Shown here: piece after piece, positions 48,790 to 57,013 of the stretch | How the letters are laid out: every line of letters starts with the position of its first letter | Numbering within the stretch: position 1 is the first letter of the stretch | Source: an uncultured Curvibacter sp. | GTDB lineage: Bacteria > Pseudomonadota > Gammaproteobacteria > Burkholderiales > Burkholderiaceae_C | Length of the DNA: 64,000 nucleotides | NCBI GenBank assembly: GCA_903828535.1 | Contig: CAIKMN010000031.1 | Coordinates: 124,001 to 188,000, forward strand | Reading direction: 5' to 3' | Translations under genes and position numbers: made by a program | Notes under the pieces: model-generated | Seen by the model: only the letters and a program-made list of their open reading frames with translations | The model's database searches: none | What the model was told of the DNA's origin: nothing

Positions 48790-50702
48790 CGCGGCAAGCG
48801 GTCGGTACCGCCATGCGCCGATGCATTTTCAAGGTGCTGGATGACATCCAAGGTCGTGATGGCCGGGGCTTGATGGCCCCAAGACTGGCGTGTGTGGGTC
48901 AAGACATCGGCCACCTCTTTATCGCTCAACAGGGTTCTGAAGGGGGGCATGCCAGGCGGCAAAGGATTCGCAGCCGTGGTCGGTGGAATGCCCCCCAACA
49001 AAACCGTATTGATCAAGTTACCCACCTGCGATGTCGTCACATGTCGGTTGCCCGCCAGCGCTGGAAACCCTGGTGGCGAACCTTGGCCCTCTTTGCCGTG
49101 ACAGCTTTCACAGTGCTCTTTGTAAAGGGCTGCGCCGTGGGAATGCCCTTTTGAGTCCTCAATGACCCCTTGGGGCCCGGGCGCTGCGGGCGAGTTCCCC
49201 AAGGACTTGAGGTAGACACCAATGGATTTCGCGTCTGCATCGCTCAAGTACTGCGTCCCTTTGTAAACGACCTCGGCCATGGGGCCACGCACATAGCCTT
49301 TTTGAGTCATGCCGTTTTGCAACAGATTAGAAATGCTTTTAATCGATTCATTTTGAACCCCGCCCTCTTGTGGCGATAAGAGGCCTGGCGCCACCCATTG
49401 CCCTTGAGAAGCCAACACCGCGCCCTTAAAAGCGCGGTCACCCCTGCTGGCTCCCAAGGCATTGCGGGGCGTGTGGCAAGCGCCGCAATGCGAGAGGCCG
49501 TTGACCAAATAAGCGCCCCGATTCCAATCGGCGGTTTGCTTGGGATCGGGCTTGAATGCTGTTGGTTTGAAGTACAACGCCCGCCACACTTGCAGCGCCC
49601 ACTGGGTATTGAAAGGCCATGACAAGGTATTGGGCTTCACCTCATTCTTTTGTGGCGCCAAAGTCTGCAAGTAAGCGAACAAGGCATCCGCGTCCTGGCG
49701 TGTGACTTGGGTGAGATCGGTGAAAGGAAATGCAGGCGTCAGCAGGTGCCCGTCTTTGGAGCGTCCTTCATGCAAAGCTTGCCAAAAATCGGCCGCTGAC
49801 CAACGGCCGATGCCGGTCTGCGCATCGGGGGTTAAGTTGCTCGAAAAAACCACCCCGAACGGCGTTTCAATGGCTTTGCCGCCCGCCAGGGGGACGCCCC
49901 CTTGGGCGGTGTGGCAGGCCTGACAATTCCCGATGCGGGACAAATAAAGCCCCTGACTTTGCTGGGGCGACAGTGGCGCCTCATTCCGAGCCTGAACGCT
50001 GCCACACTTCAAAGCGGGTGAATCTGGCTGTGGGGCGGCTTGCACCCCTGATTTTGGCCCCTGCTTTAGGGCAACTTGTGTGGCCAGCCAGCGGGTCACG
50101 GCGTTGATGTCTTGCTCGGTCAGATTTTTGGCAATCGGTGCCATGCAGTCGGGCTCGCGGGCGTGGCGTTGGTCGGTGCGCCAATTGCCCAATTGTCCCA
50201 ACAAATAATCACGCGGCAACCCCAACAAGCCGGGAATCGCCGGTGAAACGCCGCCGCTGAGTTGCTGGCCGTGACACGCCGCACAAGCGGGAATCTTTCG
50301 GTCAGGGTCCCCGTGCATCGCCAATTCATGGCCCCGATTCAACTGAGGCTGAGGGGTCGAAAAAACCGCAGGCGCAGGATAAGGAATGTCTTGCTTGGCA
50401 AAAAATTGGGCCAGCTGTTGCAGGTAAGCGGCATTGACGTTTTCAAGCAGGTAACCCATCTGAGCGTAATGGCGTCGACCCGCTTGGAAATTTTGCAACT
50501 GGTTCAACAAATACGTCTCGGGCTTGCCCGCCAGCCTCGGGAAATAACCATAGGGGGTCGAGCGACCCTCGGGCCCGTGGCACACCGTGCAAGCCTTCAC
50601 CAGCGCGTCGTCAACCTCTTTTTGAGCGGCGCGCTCGGTGGCCCCCAAGCCGAGCGAACTGAGGAGCAGCAGAGAAACAAAAAGGGGGCGGAAGTTCAAC
50701 AT
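48786..50702 (-). CDS. Five-heme c-type cytochrome (cytochrome c4-like plus alcohol-dehydrogenase-type cytochrome)
   Basis: A 638-residue secreted protein with signal MLNFRPLFVSLLLLSSLGLG. CXXCH motifs start at residues 38, 140, 260, 406 and 531. The first two lie in a cytochrome c4-like half (FPRLAGKPETYLLNQLQNF and a second YLLGQLGNW copy). The last three resemble the triheme subunit of membrane alcohol and aldehyde dehydrogenases (GNCQACHTAQGG, GLSHCGACHTPRN, HCESCHG). The two parts look fused. No dehydrogenase partner is adjacent. Start ATG 50702, 59 bp after the YcnI-like gene. Confidence 0.88.
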   Translation of the reverse strand: MLNFRPLFVSLLLLSSLGLGATERAAQKEVDDALVKACTVCHGPEGRSTPYGYFPRLAGKPETYLLNQLQNFQAGRRHYAQMGYLLENVNAAYLQQLAQFFAKQDIPYPAPAVFSTPQPQLNRGHELAMHGDPDRKIPACAACHGQQLSGGVSPAIPGLLGLPRDYLLGQLGNWRTDQRHAREPDCMAPIAKNLTEQDINAVTRWLATQVALKQGPKSGVQAAPQPDSPALKCGSVQARNEAPLSPQQSQGLYLSRIGNCQACHTAQGGVPLAGGKAIETPFGVVFSSNLTPDAQTGIGRWSAADFWQALHEGRSKDGHLLTPAFPFTDLTQVTRQDADALFAYLQTLAPQKNEVKPNTLSWPFNTQWALQVWRALYFKPTAFKPDPKQTADWNRGAYLVNGLSHCGACHTPRNALGASRGDRAFKGAVLASQGQWVAPGLLSPQEGGVQNESIKSISNLLQNGMTQKGYVRGPMAEVVYKGTQYLSDADAKSIGVYLKSLGNSPAAPGPQGVIEDSKGHSHGAALYKEHCESCHGKEGQGSPPGFPALAGNRHVTTSQVGNLINTVLLGGIPPTTAANPLPPGMPPFRTLLSDKEVADVLTHTRQSWGHQAPAITTLDVIQHLENASAHGGTDRLPR

Positions 50703-50741
50703 CCAGAAATTATGGACTGAGCACCCGATCAACGCTCCTTC

Positions 50742-50761
50742 AAACCCCTTTGAAGGGGTTT
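50742..50761 (-). terminator. Hairpin directly after the YcnI-like gene
   Basis: AAACCCCTT and AAGGGGTTT (50742-50750, 50753-50761) form a perfect 9-bp stem abutting the YcnI stop codon. Without a U run it may only attenuate read-through into the cytochrome gene. Confidence 0.5.
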
Positions 50762-51370
50762 TCAATGGGAGTGGGCATCGGCCGAGTCACCCGACAACAG
50801 TTCGAGCACGGCGGCGGGGTACTTCAAGTCAGACAACTTTTGACCGGCCTTGGGCACCTCCACCCAATCCATGCGGCCCTGTTCACACACCTGCTGAACC
50901 GGCCAATACAACAGGCCTGCTTGCTCGGGCAAAGTGCCGACCAAAACGAATTCATCGTAAAAGCCGTTGGGCAAGAAATCTTCAGGGGTCTTGGCCGTCC
51001 ACGTGATGCGGCTGACGTCCTCCGTGATGGTTCGGCCGTGGCTGGTGTAGGGCTGCGTCAGTTTTTCATGTGTGACGTCGATCTTCCAACCCGGCTTGGG
51101 CATGGGCTTGGCGCCTTGCACCCCCGCGGGCAGGTCGACCACCATTTGCCGCGTGGGTGAGGCGCCGCAGCCATGGCCCACCTTGAATGTGGCTTTGTAG
51201 CTTTTCCCGGCGGTGGCGACTTGGTATTCGAGCACGGTATGGGCAGAGGCCGAGGCCCCTACCGTGGCCAGGCTGGCTGCGACCAGGCCGAACGCCAAGG
51301 TCTGTGCCAATGAGCGTGGCCCTGCGTGTGTGAGCGCGGGTGCGCCCATCAAGGTGGTTTTGAATTTCAT
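50762..51370 (-). CDS. YcnI-like (DUF1775) periplasmic protein, putative copper-binding
   Basis: A 202-residue exported protein. The signal ends at ASA so that His44 becomes the mature N-terminus, as in YcnI proteins where that residue and a downstream Trp bind copper. VGHGCGASPT, VDLPAGVQGAKPMPKPGW and RITWTAKTPEDFLPNGFYDEF in parts are DUF1775 hallmarks. The C-terminus ends in HSH. Start ATG 51370. It lies 26 bp after the TonB-receptor gene, which fits a copper-handling operon. Confidence 0.87.
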   Translation of the reverse strand: MKFKTTLMGAPALTHAGPRSLAQTLAFGLVAASLATVGASASAHTVLEYQVATAGKSYKATFKVGHGCGASPTRQMVVDLPAGVQGAKPMPKPGWKIDVTHEKLTQPYTSHGRTITEDVSRITWTAKTPEDFLPNGFYDEFVLVGTLPEQAGLLYWPVQQVCEQGRMDWVEVPKAGQKLSDLKYPAAVLELLSGDSADAHSH

Positions 51371-51396
51371 AGACGTTCTTAGGATCAAAATTAAAT

Positions 51397-53715
51397 TTAA
51401 AAGTCGTAATGCACGTTGGCCACGAGTGTGCGCTGGGCAAAGGGGTGGTACAAAAAGTACTTGCGGTCCAGCAGGTTATCGATGCCCGCCGAGGCCGACA
51501 ACTTGTCGTCAAAGTGGTAATGCGCCTTGAGGTCAAACAAGCTGTAGCCGGAGAAGCCTTGGTAGGTGTTGGCGTTCACATCGTTGTTGTCAATCGACGA
51601 GTAAAACTGCTTTTGGTAGCTGCCGGCCAACGCCAATGACAGTTTGTCATTCGGGCGGTAAGTGGCGACGAACTTCAGGCGCAGCGGCGACACCCCGGGG
51701 GTCTTGTTGCCGGCCACCGACTTGCCCAAGCTTGTGACGCCGTCGTTGGCGGCCATGACCGAGTCAACGACCGTGAGCGAGGACACCAAGGCCAACTCGT
51801 CAACCCAGAACTTTTGCACCTCGCTGCTCAATTCCAGGCCCCGTGAGCGCACCTTTTTGACATTCAACCAATAGCTGTAGAGCCCATTGGGTTGAGCGGG
51901 GTTCAAAGGGCCATACTGTGCAATTAAGGCGTCTTTCACGTCTTCTGCAAAGAAAGAAACCCGGACGTTGGCGTGGTGGAGCGGCTTGGCATAGGTCAGC
52001 TCAAATGAGTTGACATTCTCCGGCTTGATGGTGGCGGGATTGGGCGAATAGGGAAAAGCTTGATTGCCCGTGCACCCCGTTGTGCAGGTGGCCACGTTGT
52101 ACAACTCACCCACCGTTGGAAAACGCGCCGCATTCGCCAAGGACGCCTTGACGGAGGCGCCGTCATCCAAGGACCACAAGGCCGACAATTTGGGCGAGAA
52201 ATGATCCACTGAAACCGCCGGCTGAGTCAGAGCGCCGGTGCCACTGGCAAAGACACCGCCGTTGTTGGAGCGCCAATTTTCAAAACGCCCCCCGACAGTC
52301 GTTAGCAAACGCTCGGAGGCTTGGTACGCGTCTTGAAGCCAAACCGCCTGGGTTTGATTCGTGCCTTGCGCCAAGCCCGTCACCGTGCCTGCGTTGGTGT
52401 TTTGCCAGTCCAACACGTTGTTGGTCTGGCTCTTCAATTGGGTGTTGTCGAGGTGGTAGCCCAGGCTGATTTGGTGGGCTGGCGCTTGCGTGGGTCGGTA
52501 GATGCCCTTGGCGTCGAACTGGCTCCATTGGGTGCCCGACATGTCACGAACGCTGCCTGGTTTACCGGTCACATTGTTCACCGCCGAGCCATCGTTGTTC
52601 AAATAGCCTGCGGTTCTTTGGACATCATGCAGATAGCGGAAGTTGGACCATTGGAGGCCGTAATCCCAAACACCTTGGGTGTTCGTTTTAAGCGAGACCC
52701 CATTGACCCATTGTGCTTGCTTGTAACCATAAACGCCGCTGGCCAAGGGGGTGCACGAACCGCTGCCTGTGGCACAAAATCCATTGGCCATATAAGACTG
52801 CGCGCTTGAATCGGTGTCAGCCAAAAAGACGCCTGAACTGAGCGCCAATTGGGTGTCGCGGTTCAAATCCAAGGTGACTTTGGCGTTCACGTTGTCACTC
52901 ACGCCGTGCAGTAATGCGTTTGCCCCCAAGTAGTAGCCGCCGTTGCTGCCGTCTTTTTTAACATAAGGAAAAGCTTGGTCGCTGGGGATAGAAGAGGCCC
53001 CAGTCGCAAAAGTTCTTGGTTGTGTGTGGGCGTCTTCGTGGTTGAGGTTCAAGCGCCAAGTCAACGCCTCGCTGCGCCCGCCCAGCAGGGCTGCGGCTTC
53101 CTCTGTGTGGTAGTTGCCTCGGGTGTTGAACAGGCTGAACGACTGGGTCGCCGAGGTCATGCTGAGGGCGCCCTCGAACGCTTTGGTGGGCCGCTTGGTC
53201 GTGATGTCCACCAAGGCCCCCATGGCATTGCCCGAGTCAGCCGCCGAAAAAGGGCCATACATCACATCGATGTGGTCAATTTCTTCTGGCGATACCACGA
53301 ACCATTTGGGTGGCCCATAGTTGTTGTCATTGAAAAGCTGGTTCGAAATGGGCATGCCATCGACAATGACCGTGCTTTTGGCGCTGTAAGAAACGCCCCA
53401 AATTCGAGTGGCCAAGGTCGCGCCCCCATAGTCGGCCGAGTCGCGTTTTCGGACCATCAAACTGGGCAGGTATTTCAAGGCATCTGGCGTGTCCAACAGG
53501 TTCACGGTATCGGCTATTTTTTCGGCGGTGATGCCCTCCACGGTGTTGGGGCCAGCGAATGGCGGTGCGGTGCTTCGTTCTGACGTCACGTTGACAGAAG
53601 GCACCTCGGTTTGCGCGAGGGCACTGCGGCCAAGGGCAATCGCCAGCAAGGGCAATAAAGCCGACAAAGTCGACATCTGGGATTTTTTAAACCAGCTCAA
53701 TTTCATTCTTTTCAT
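51397..53715 (-). CDS. TonB-dependent outer-membrane receptor, possibly for copper
   Basis: This 772-residue receptor has a signal ending ALAQT, a plug domain (LDTPDALKYLPSLMVRKRDSAD in parts, STVIVDGMPI, IDHIDVMYGPFSAADSGNAMG) and a 22-strand barrel ending in LVANVHYDF. The NLLDTPDALKYLPSLMVR style of plug is seen in cobalamin and metal receptors. Copper is inferred only from the DUF2946 and YcnI neighbours. ATG 53715 or ATG 53706 are both usable starts. The 142-bp gap upstream holds the second copy of the 25-nt repeat. Confidence 0.85.
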   Translation of the reverse strand: MKRMKLSWFKKSQMSTLSALLPLLAIALGRSALAQTEVPSVNVTSERSTAPPFAGPNTVEGITAEKIADTVNLLDTPDALKYLPSLMVRKRDSADYGGATLATRIWGVSYSAKSTVIVDGMPISNQLFNDNNYGPPKWFVVSPEEIDHIDVMYGPFSAADSGNAMGALVDITTKRPTKAFEGALSMTSATQSFSLFNTRGNYHTEEAAALLGGRSEALTWRLNLNHEDAHTQPRTFATGASSIPSDQAFPYVKKDGSNGGYYLGANALLHGVSDNVNAKVTLDLNRDTQLALSSGVFLADTDSSAQSYMANGFCATGSGSCTPLASGVYGYKQAQWVNGVSLKTNTQGVWDYGLQWSNFRYLHDVQRTAGYLNNDGSAVNNVTGKPGSVRDMSGTQWSQFDAKGIYRPTQAPAHQISLGYHLDNTQLKSQTNNVLDWQNTNAGTVTGLAQGTNQTQAVWLQDAYQASERLLTTVGGRFENWRSNNGGVFASGTGALTQPAVSVDHFSPKLSALWSLDDGASVKASLANAARFPTVGELYNVATCTTGCTGNQAFPYSPNPATIKPENVNSFELTYAKPLHHANVRVSFFAEDVKDALIAQYGPLNPAQPNGLYSYWLNVKKVRSRGLELSSEVQKFWVDELALVSSLTVVDSVMAANDGVTSLGKSVAGNKTPGVSPLRLKFVATYRPNDKLSLALAGSYQKQFYSSIDNNDVNANTYQGFSGYSLFDLKAHYHFDDKLSASAGIDNLLDRKYFLYHPFAQRTLVANVHYDF

Positions 53716-53825
53716 CCAAAACAGACTCAGTCATCGCGAGTCGCCTGCTGCAGGCCATGGCCAGTCAGGCACCCGGGTTAACCAAGGGAAATAACCAAGA
53801 GAAGTGCAAGCGCGAAGTTGGCCAA

Positions 53826-53850
53826 GCCAAAGCGCTTAAATAAGGGTCAG
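53826..53850 (+). repeat. 25-nt dispersed repeat, copy 2 (between DUF2946 and TonB-receptor genes)
   Basis: GCCAAAGCGCTT followed by AAATAAGGGTCAG; the partner copy is at 9215-9239. Both lie about 90-110 nt upstream of a minus-strand start codon and in the same orientation. Copy 2 begins 7 bp past the DUF2946 stop. Confidence 0.7.
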
Positions 53851-53857
53851 TTGGGGA

Positions 53858-54256
53858 TCAAGAATGAAGCGGAGGGCCGCGGGGCGGCAGGGGGGAGCGG
53901 GTCAACCAGGCAATGTGGGCTGACGGTAGAGGGCGGGTGGCGTAGGACAACGCGCCAGAGGCGTCAAAGTGGGGGGCGCTCAGGGCTTGCGGGGGGCAGA
54001 CTTGGGTGCACAAAGGGCAATCCAACTTGCCCGCTAAAGAGGCCTTGCTCCCCGAACCCGTGTTGCCGGCAGATCCGGCTTGGTCGCCATCGGTTTTGTC
54101 ATCCAAGCTGACCATTTTGAGGCCACCCATGGCAGAACAAACCAGTTGGGAAGGATCCGTGCTGATGAAGGGCGAAGCCAGCGAGACGCCAACATAAAGC
54201 GCAAACCACACCAACACAAAGCGGGCGATGAGGTGGGCTTTTTGTAAGCGTTGCAT
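53858..54256 (-). CDS. DUF2946 family protein
   Basis: A 132-residue protein with an N-terminal signal/transmembrane helix (ARFVLVWFALYVGVSLASPF) and the DUF2946 motif CPLCTQVCPP; typical members have CPxC followed by prolines. ICSAMG-like VCSAMGGLK precedes it. Members often sit beside copper receptors, and the CXXC pair could bind a metal, but no function is proven to my knowledge. It is the first gene of the DUF2946-TonB-YcnI run. Confidence 0.8.
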   Translation of the reverse strand: MQRLQKAHLIARFVLVWFALYVGVSLASPFISTDPSQLVCSAMGGLKMVSLDDKTDGDQAGSAGNTGSGSKASLAGKLDCPLCTQVCPPQALSAPHFDASGALSYATRPLPSAHIAWLTRSPLPPRGPPLHS

Positions 54257-54282
54257 GGCTGTATTATAGCTTTATCAATAGA

Positions 54283-54765
54283 ATGTTCTGCATGGAAAGC
54301 CCTTTGACCTTGCAGTTGAACGCCCAAAAGACCGAAGACGGTTGGGCCTGGTGCTTCAAACGGAACTGCTCTATTTCGCCCAACCAGTTGGCCACCATTT
54401 TTGCCCTGCTGGGTTTGCTTTCGGTGGCCATTGGTTTGGCTTTTTACACATTGGGGGCGACGCTCATCCTGCCCTACTCCTTCATTGAAATCACCGCTTT
54501 GGCGCTGGCGTTTGCTTTCACAGTCAAGCATGCCAGCGATTACGAAAAGCTCGAGGTCGGCCCCTTGCATTTGACTTTTGAATATCAGAATGGTTTTTCA
54601 AAAAACAAACTCCAAATGAACCGAGCGCTGACGCGGGTGGAGGTTCTCAAAACCGAAGGCCATTTGATCAAATTCAGCCAGGGAAAAGAATCGGTTCTGT
54701 TTGGTCAACACGTTCATGCCCATTTCAGGGAAAAGCTGACCCGGCAAATTTTGAGCAAAATTTGA
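54283..54765 (+). CDS. DUF2244 family membrane protein
   Basis: A 160-residue protein with two adjacent transmembrane helices (about 35-58 and 64-83) and a C-terminal domain holding DYEKLEVGPLHLTFEYQNG. These are DUF2244 features. The function is unknown. ATG 54283 or 54292 may be the start; only 26 bp separate it from the divergent DUF2946 gene, so their promoters overlap. Confidence 0.82.
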   Translation: MFCMESPLTLQLNAQKTEDGWAWCFKRNCSISPNQLATIFALLGLLSVAIGLAFYTLGATLILPYSFIEITALALAFAFTVKHASDYEKLEVGPLHLTFEYQNGFSKNKLQMNRALTRVEVLKTEGHLIKFSQGKESVLFGQHVHAHFREKLTRQILSKI

Positions 54766-54766
54766 C

Positions 54767-54842
54767 CCATTAAATCAAGGTCCATTAAAAGAGGTCCATT
54801 TAACGAGTTCGATTTAACGAGGTCGATTTAACGAGGTCGATT
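54767..54842. repeat. 14/15-bp-period tandem array (five units) after the DUF2244 gene
   Basis: Units begin at 54767 (15 bp), 54782, 54796, 54810 and 54824. The last two are identical (CGATTTAACGAGGT), the earlier ones drift (CCATTTAACGAGTT, CCATTAAAAGAGGT). Confidence 0.9.
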
Positions 54843-54876
54843 GGGACAGGCCAAAGACCAACGGACCGAACAAAGG

Positions 54877-54921
54877 AACGCTGGGCGTTGAAAACTGGGC
54901 TTTAGAAACTGGGCTTTAGAA
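54877..54921. repeat. Second 14-bp-period array upstream of thyA
   Basis: AAACTGGGCTTTAG occurs at 54892 and 54906, preceded by a degenerate copy at 54877. The sequence is unrelated to the first array but the period is the same. Confidence 0.9.
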
Positions 54922-54933
54922 TTTGTGCATCCC

Positions 54934-54976
54934 CTACTCCGACTTATTCCGACCTACTCCGACCTGCTCGACCTGC
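54934..54976. repeat. Short CTACTCCGACC repeats just before thyA
   Basis: About four degenerate copies of a 9-13 bp CCGACCTACT-type unit end 8 bp before the thyA ATG. The Shine-Dalgarno region is therefore built of repeat sequence. Confidence 0.75.
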
Positions 54977-54983
54977 TTTCACC

Positions 54984-55853
54984 ATGATCTCTGACCCCAG
55001 CGCCCCCCCCCTTGAAGGCCAAACGCAACGCCCCGTGCGCTCGCAATACGAAGACTTCATGCGCCATGTGGCCGAACACGGGGTGCAAAAATCCGACCGC
55101 ACCGGGACGGGCACCACCAGCGTGTTTGGTCACCAAATGCGCTTCAATTTGAACGAAGGCTTTCCCCTGGTGACCACCAAGAAGGTGCACCTGCGCTCCA
55201 TCATCCAAGAATTACTGTGGTTCTTGACCGGCTCCAGTAACAACCACTGGCTGAAAGAGCGCAACGTCAGCATCTGGGACGACTGGGCCCGCGAAGACGG
55301 CGACTTAGGTCCTGTGTACGGCGTGCAATGGCGCAGTTGGCCCACCCCCGACGGTGGCCACATCGACCAAATTGCCGAGGTCATCAACACCCTCAAAACC
55401 AACCCCGATTCACGCCGCATCATCGTCAGCGCTTGGAATGTCGCCGAGCTGTCCAAAATGGCCTTGATGCCTTGCCACGCCTTTTTCCAGTTTTATGTGG
55501 CACCCGCCACCGAGCCCGGCGGCCGCGGTCAGTTGTCTTGCCAGCTGTACCAGCGAAGTGCCGACATCTTTTTGGGTGTTCCCTTCAACATCGCCAGCTA
55601 TGCCTTGCTGACCCACATGGTCGCGCAGCAGTGCGATTTAGAGGTGGGTGACTTCATCTGGACGGGCGGCGACTGCCACCTTTACAGCAACCACGCTGAA
55701 CAGGTCAAGACACAATTGGCGCGCACGCCCTTTGCTTACCCCACGCTTCACATCAAACGCCGCCCAGCGTCCATTTTTGACTACCAATACGAAGACTTTG
55801 AAGTGCTTGACTACCAATGCCACCCCGCTATTTCGGCGCCTGTTGCGGTTTGA
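54984..55853 (+). CDS. thyA: Thymidylate synthase
   Basis: ThyA (289 aa) methylates dUMP to dTMP with methylene-tetrahydrofolate. Cys164 in MPCHAFFQF is the nucleophile; [30 protein letters not shown] in parts and GDCHLYSNH are conserved. The first 18 residues are a non-conserved extension. folA follows after 15 bp, so dTMP synthesis and folate recycling are coupled in one operon. Confidence 0.97.
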   Translation: MISDPSAPPLEGQTQRPVRSQYEDFMRHVAEHGVQKSDRTGTGTTSVFGHQMRFNLNEGFPLVTTKKVHLRSIIQELLWFLTGSSNNHWLKERNVSIWDDWAREDGDLGPVYGVQWRSWPTPDGGHIDQIAEVINTLKTNPDSRRIIVSAWNVAELSKMALMPCHAFFQFYVAPATEPGGRGQLSCQLYQRSADIFLGVPFNIASYALLTHMVAQQCDLEVGDFIWTGGDCHLYSNHAEQVKTQLARTPFAYPTLHIKRRPASIFDYQYEDFEVLDYQCHPAISAPVAV

Positions 55854-55868
55854 ACTGACGCGACACCG

Positions 55869-56411
55869 ATGGCCATTCATTCCAATTTAAACCTCATTTA
55901 TGCCCGCGCCCGCAACGGCGTCATCGGCATTGAAAACCGCCTGCCATGGCACCTGCCTGAAGACTTGGCCCACTTCAAACGCACCACGCTGGGTTGCCCG
56001 GTCATCATGGGGCGCCTGACCTGGGAGTCGCTGCCGCCTGCCTTTCGGCCCTTGCCGGGTCGACAAAACTGGGTGCTGACTCGCCAGGTCGGTTGGCTGG
56101 CCGAAGGCGCCACCACCGCCCCTTCCTTGGCTTATGCTTTAAGTCAACTGCCCTTAGACCAACCCCTCTGGGTGATTGGCGGCAGTGCCGTGTATGCACA
56201 CGCTTTGCCCATGGCGGCCCGGGCGGTGGTCACCGAAATCGACCAAGAATTTGCAGGCGATGCCTATGCACCCGAACTGGGGACGCATTGGCGCGAGGTG
56301 GCCCGTGAGCGCCACACCAGCACGAGTGGCCTCGGCTATAGTTTTGTGACTTACGAACAAGTTCAAGAACAGATTCAAAAACAAACTCAGGAGACCTCTC
56401 ATGTCCAGTGA
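55869..56411 (+). CDS. folA: Dihydrofolate reductase
   Basis: FolA (180 aa) reduces dihydrofolate with NADPH. It shows NGVIGIENRLPWHLPEDLAHFKR (read in parts) with catalytic Asp32, VIMGRLTWESL and the WVIGGSAVYAHAL strand. The C-terminal 20 residues (QVQEQIQKQTQETS) are a low-complexity extension that overlaps the next gene by 11 bp. Confidence 0.95.
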   Translation: MAIHSNLNLIYARARNGVIGIENRLPWHLPEDLAHFKRTTLGCPVIMGRLTWESLPPAFRPLPGRQNWVLTRQVGWLAEGATTAPSLAYALSQLPLDQPLWVIGGSAVYAHALPMAARAVVTEIDQEFAGDAYAPELGTHWREVARERHTSTSGLGYSFVTYEQVQEQIQKQTQETSHVQ

Positions 56412-57003
56412 TGGCTTTCACGTGCACGGCCCCCATGACCACGCTTTGGAACACGCAAGCCAAGGCCACGCCAACGACGGCGAGCACGGCGGCCACGGCG
56501 ACGCCATGGTCAACCAGATCGCCATGTTCACTGCCGTCTTGGCCACGGTGGGCGCTATTTTTTCCTATATGGGGGGGTTGACCCAAGCCAACTCGACGAT
56601 TGCTAAAAACGACGCTGCGATTCAAAAAACCGCCGCTTCAAACCAATGGAACTATTACCAAGCCAAAAGCACCAAACAGGCTTTGGCGGAAATGGCACGT
56701 GACTTAGCGCCCGCCGACAAAAAAGAGGCCTACCAAGCCAAGGTCGACCGCTACGAAAAAGAAAAAGCCGACATCAAGGTCAAGGCCGAGGCCTTGGAAG
56801 AAAAATCGCATGAATTTGACGAACAATCTGAGGCCGACATGCACCAGCATCACCGCTGGGCCCAAGCCACCACGGTGTTGCAAGTGGCGATTGCCTTGGC
56901 GGCCATTTCTTTGTTGACGCGCAAACGCTGGCTGGAATACGCCATGTTTGGCACCGCGGGCGTGGGCGTCTTGGTCGGCGTGGCCGCCGTCATGCACCTT
57001 TAA
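56401..57003 (+). CDS. DUF4337 membrane protein with His-rich N-terminus
   Basis: A 200-residue protein of the DUF4337 type. There is one helix near residues 40-58 (IAMFTAVLATVGAIFSYMGG), a long charged coiled-coil-like segment (about 85-140), and two helices at the end. NQWNYYQAKSTKQ is a family hallmark. The first 35 residues carry at least eight histidines (FHVHGPHDHALEH and GHANDGEHGGHGD), which could bind metal. Function is unknown. It overlaps folA by 11 bp. Confidence 0.82.
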   Translation: MSSDGFHVHGPHDHALEHASQGHANDGEHGGHGDAMVNQIAMFTAVLATVGAIFSYMGGLTQANSTIAKNDAAIQKTAASNQWNYYQAKSTKQALAEMARDLAPADKKEAYQAKVDRYEKEKADIKVKAEALEEKSHEFDEQSEADMHQHHRWAQATTVLQVAIALAAISLLTRKRWLEYAMFGTAGVGVLVGVAAVMHL

Positions 57004-57013
57004 GGCTTTGGGG

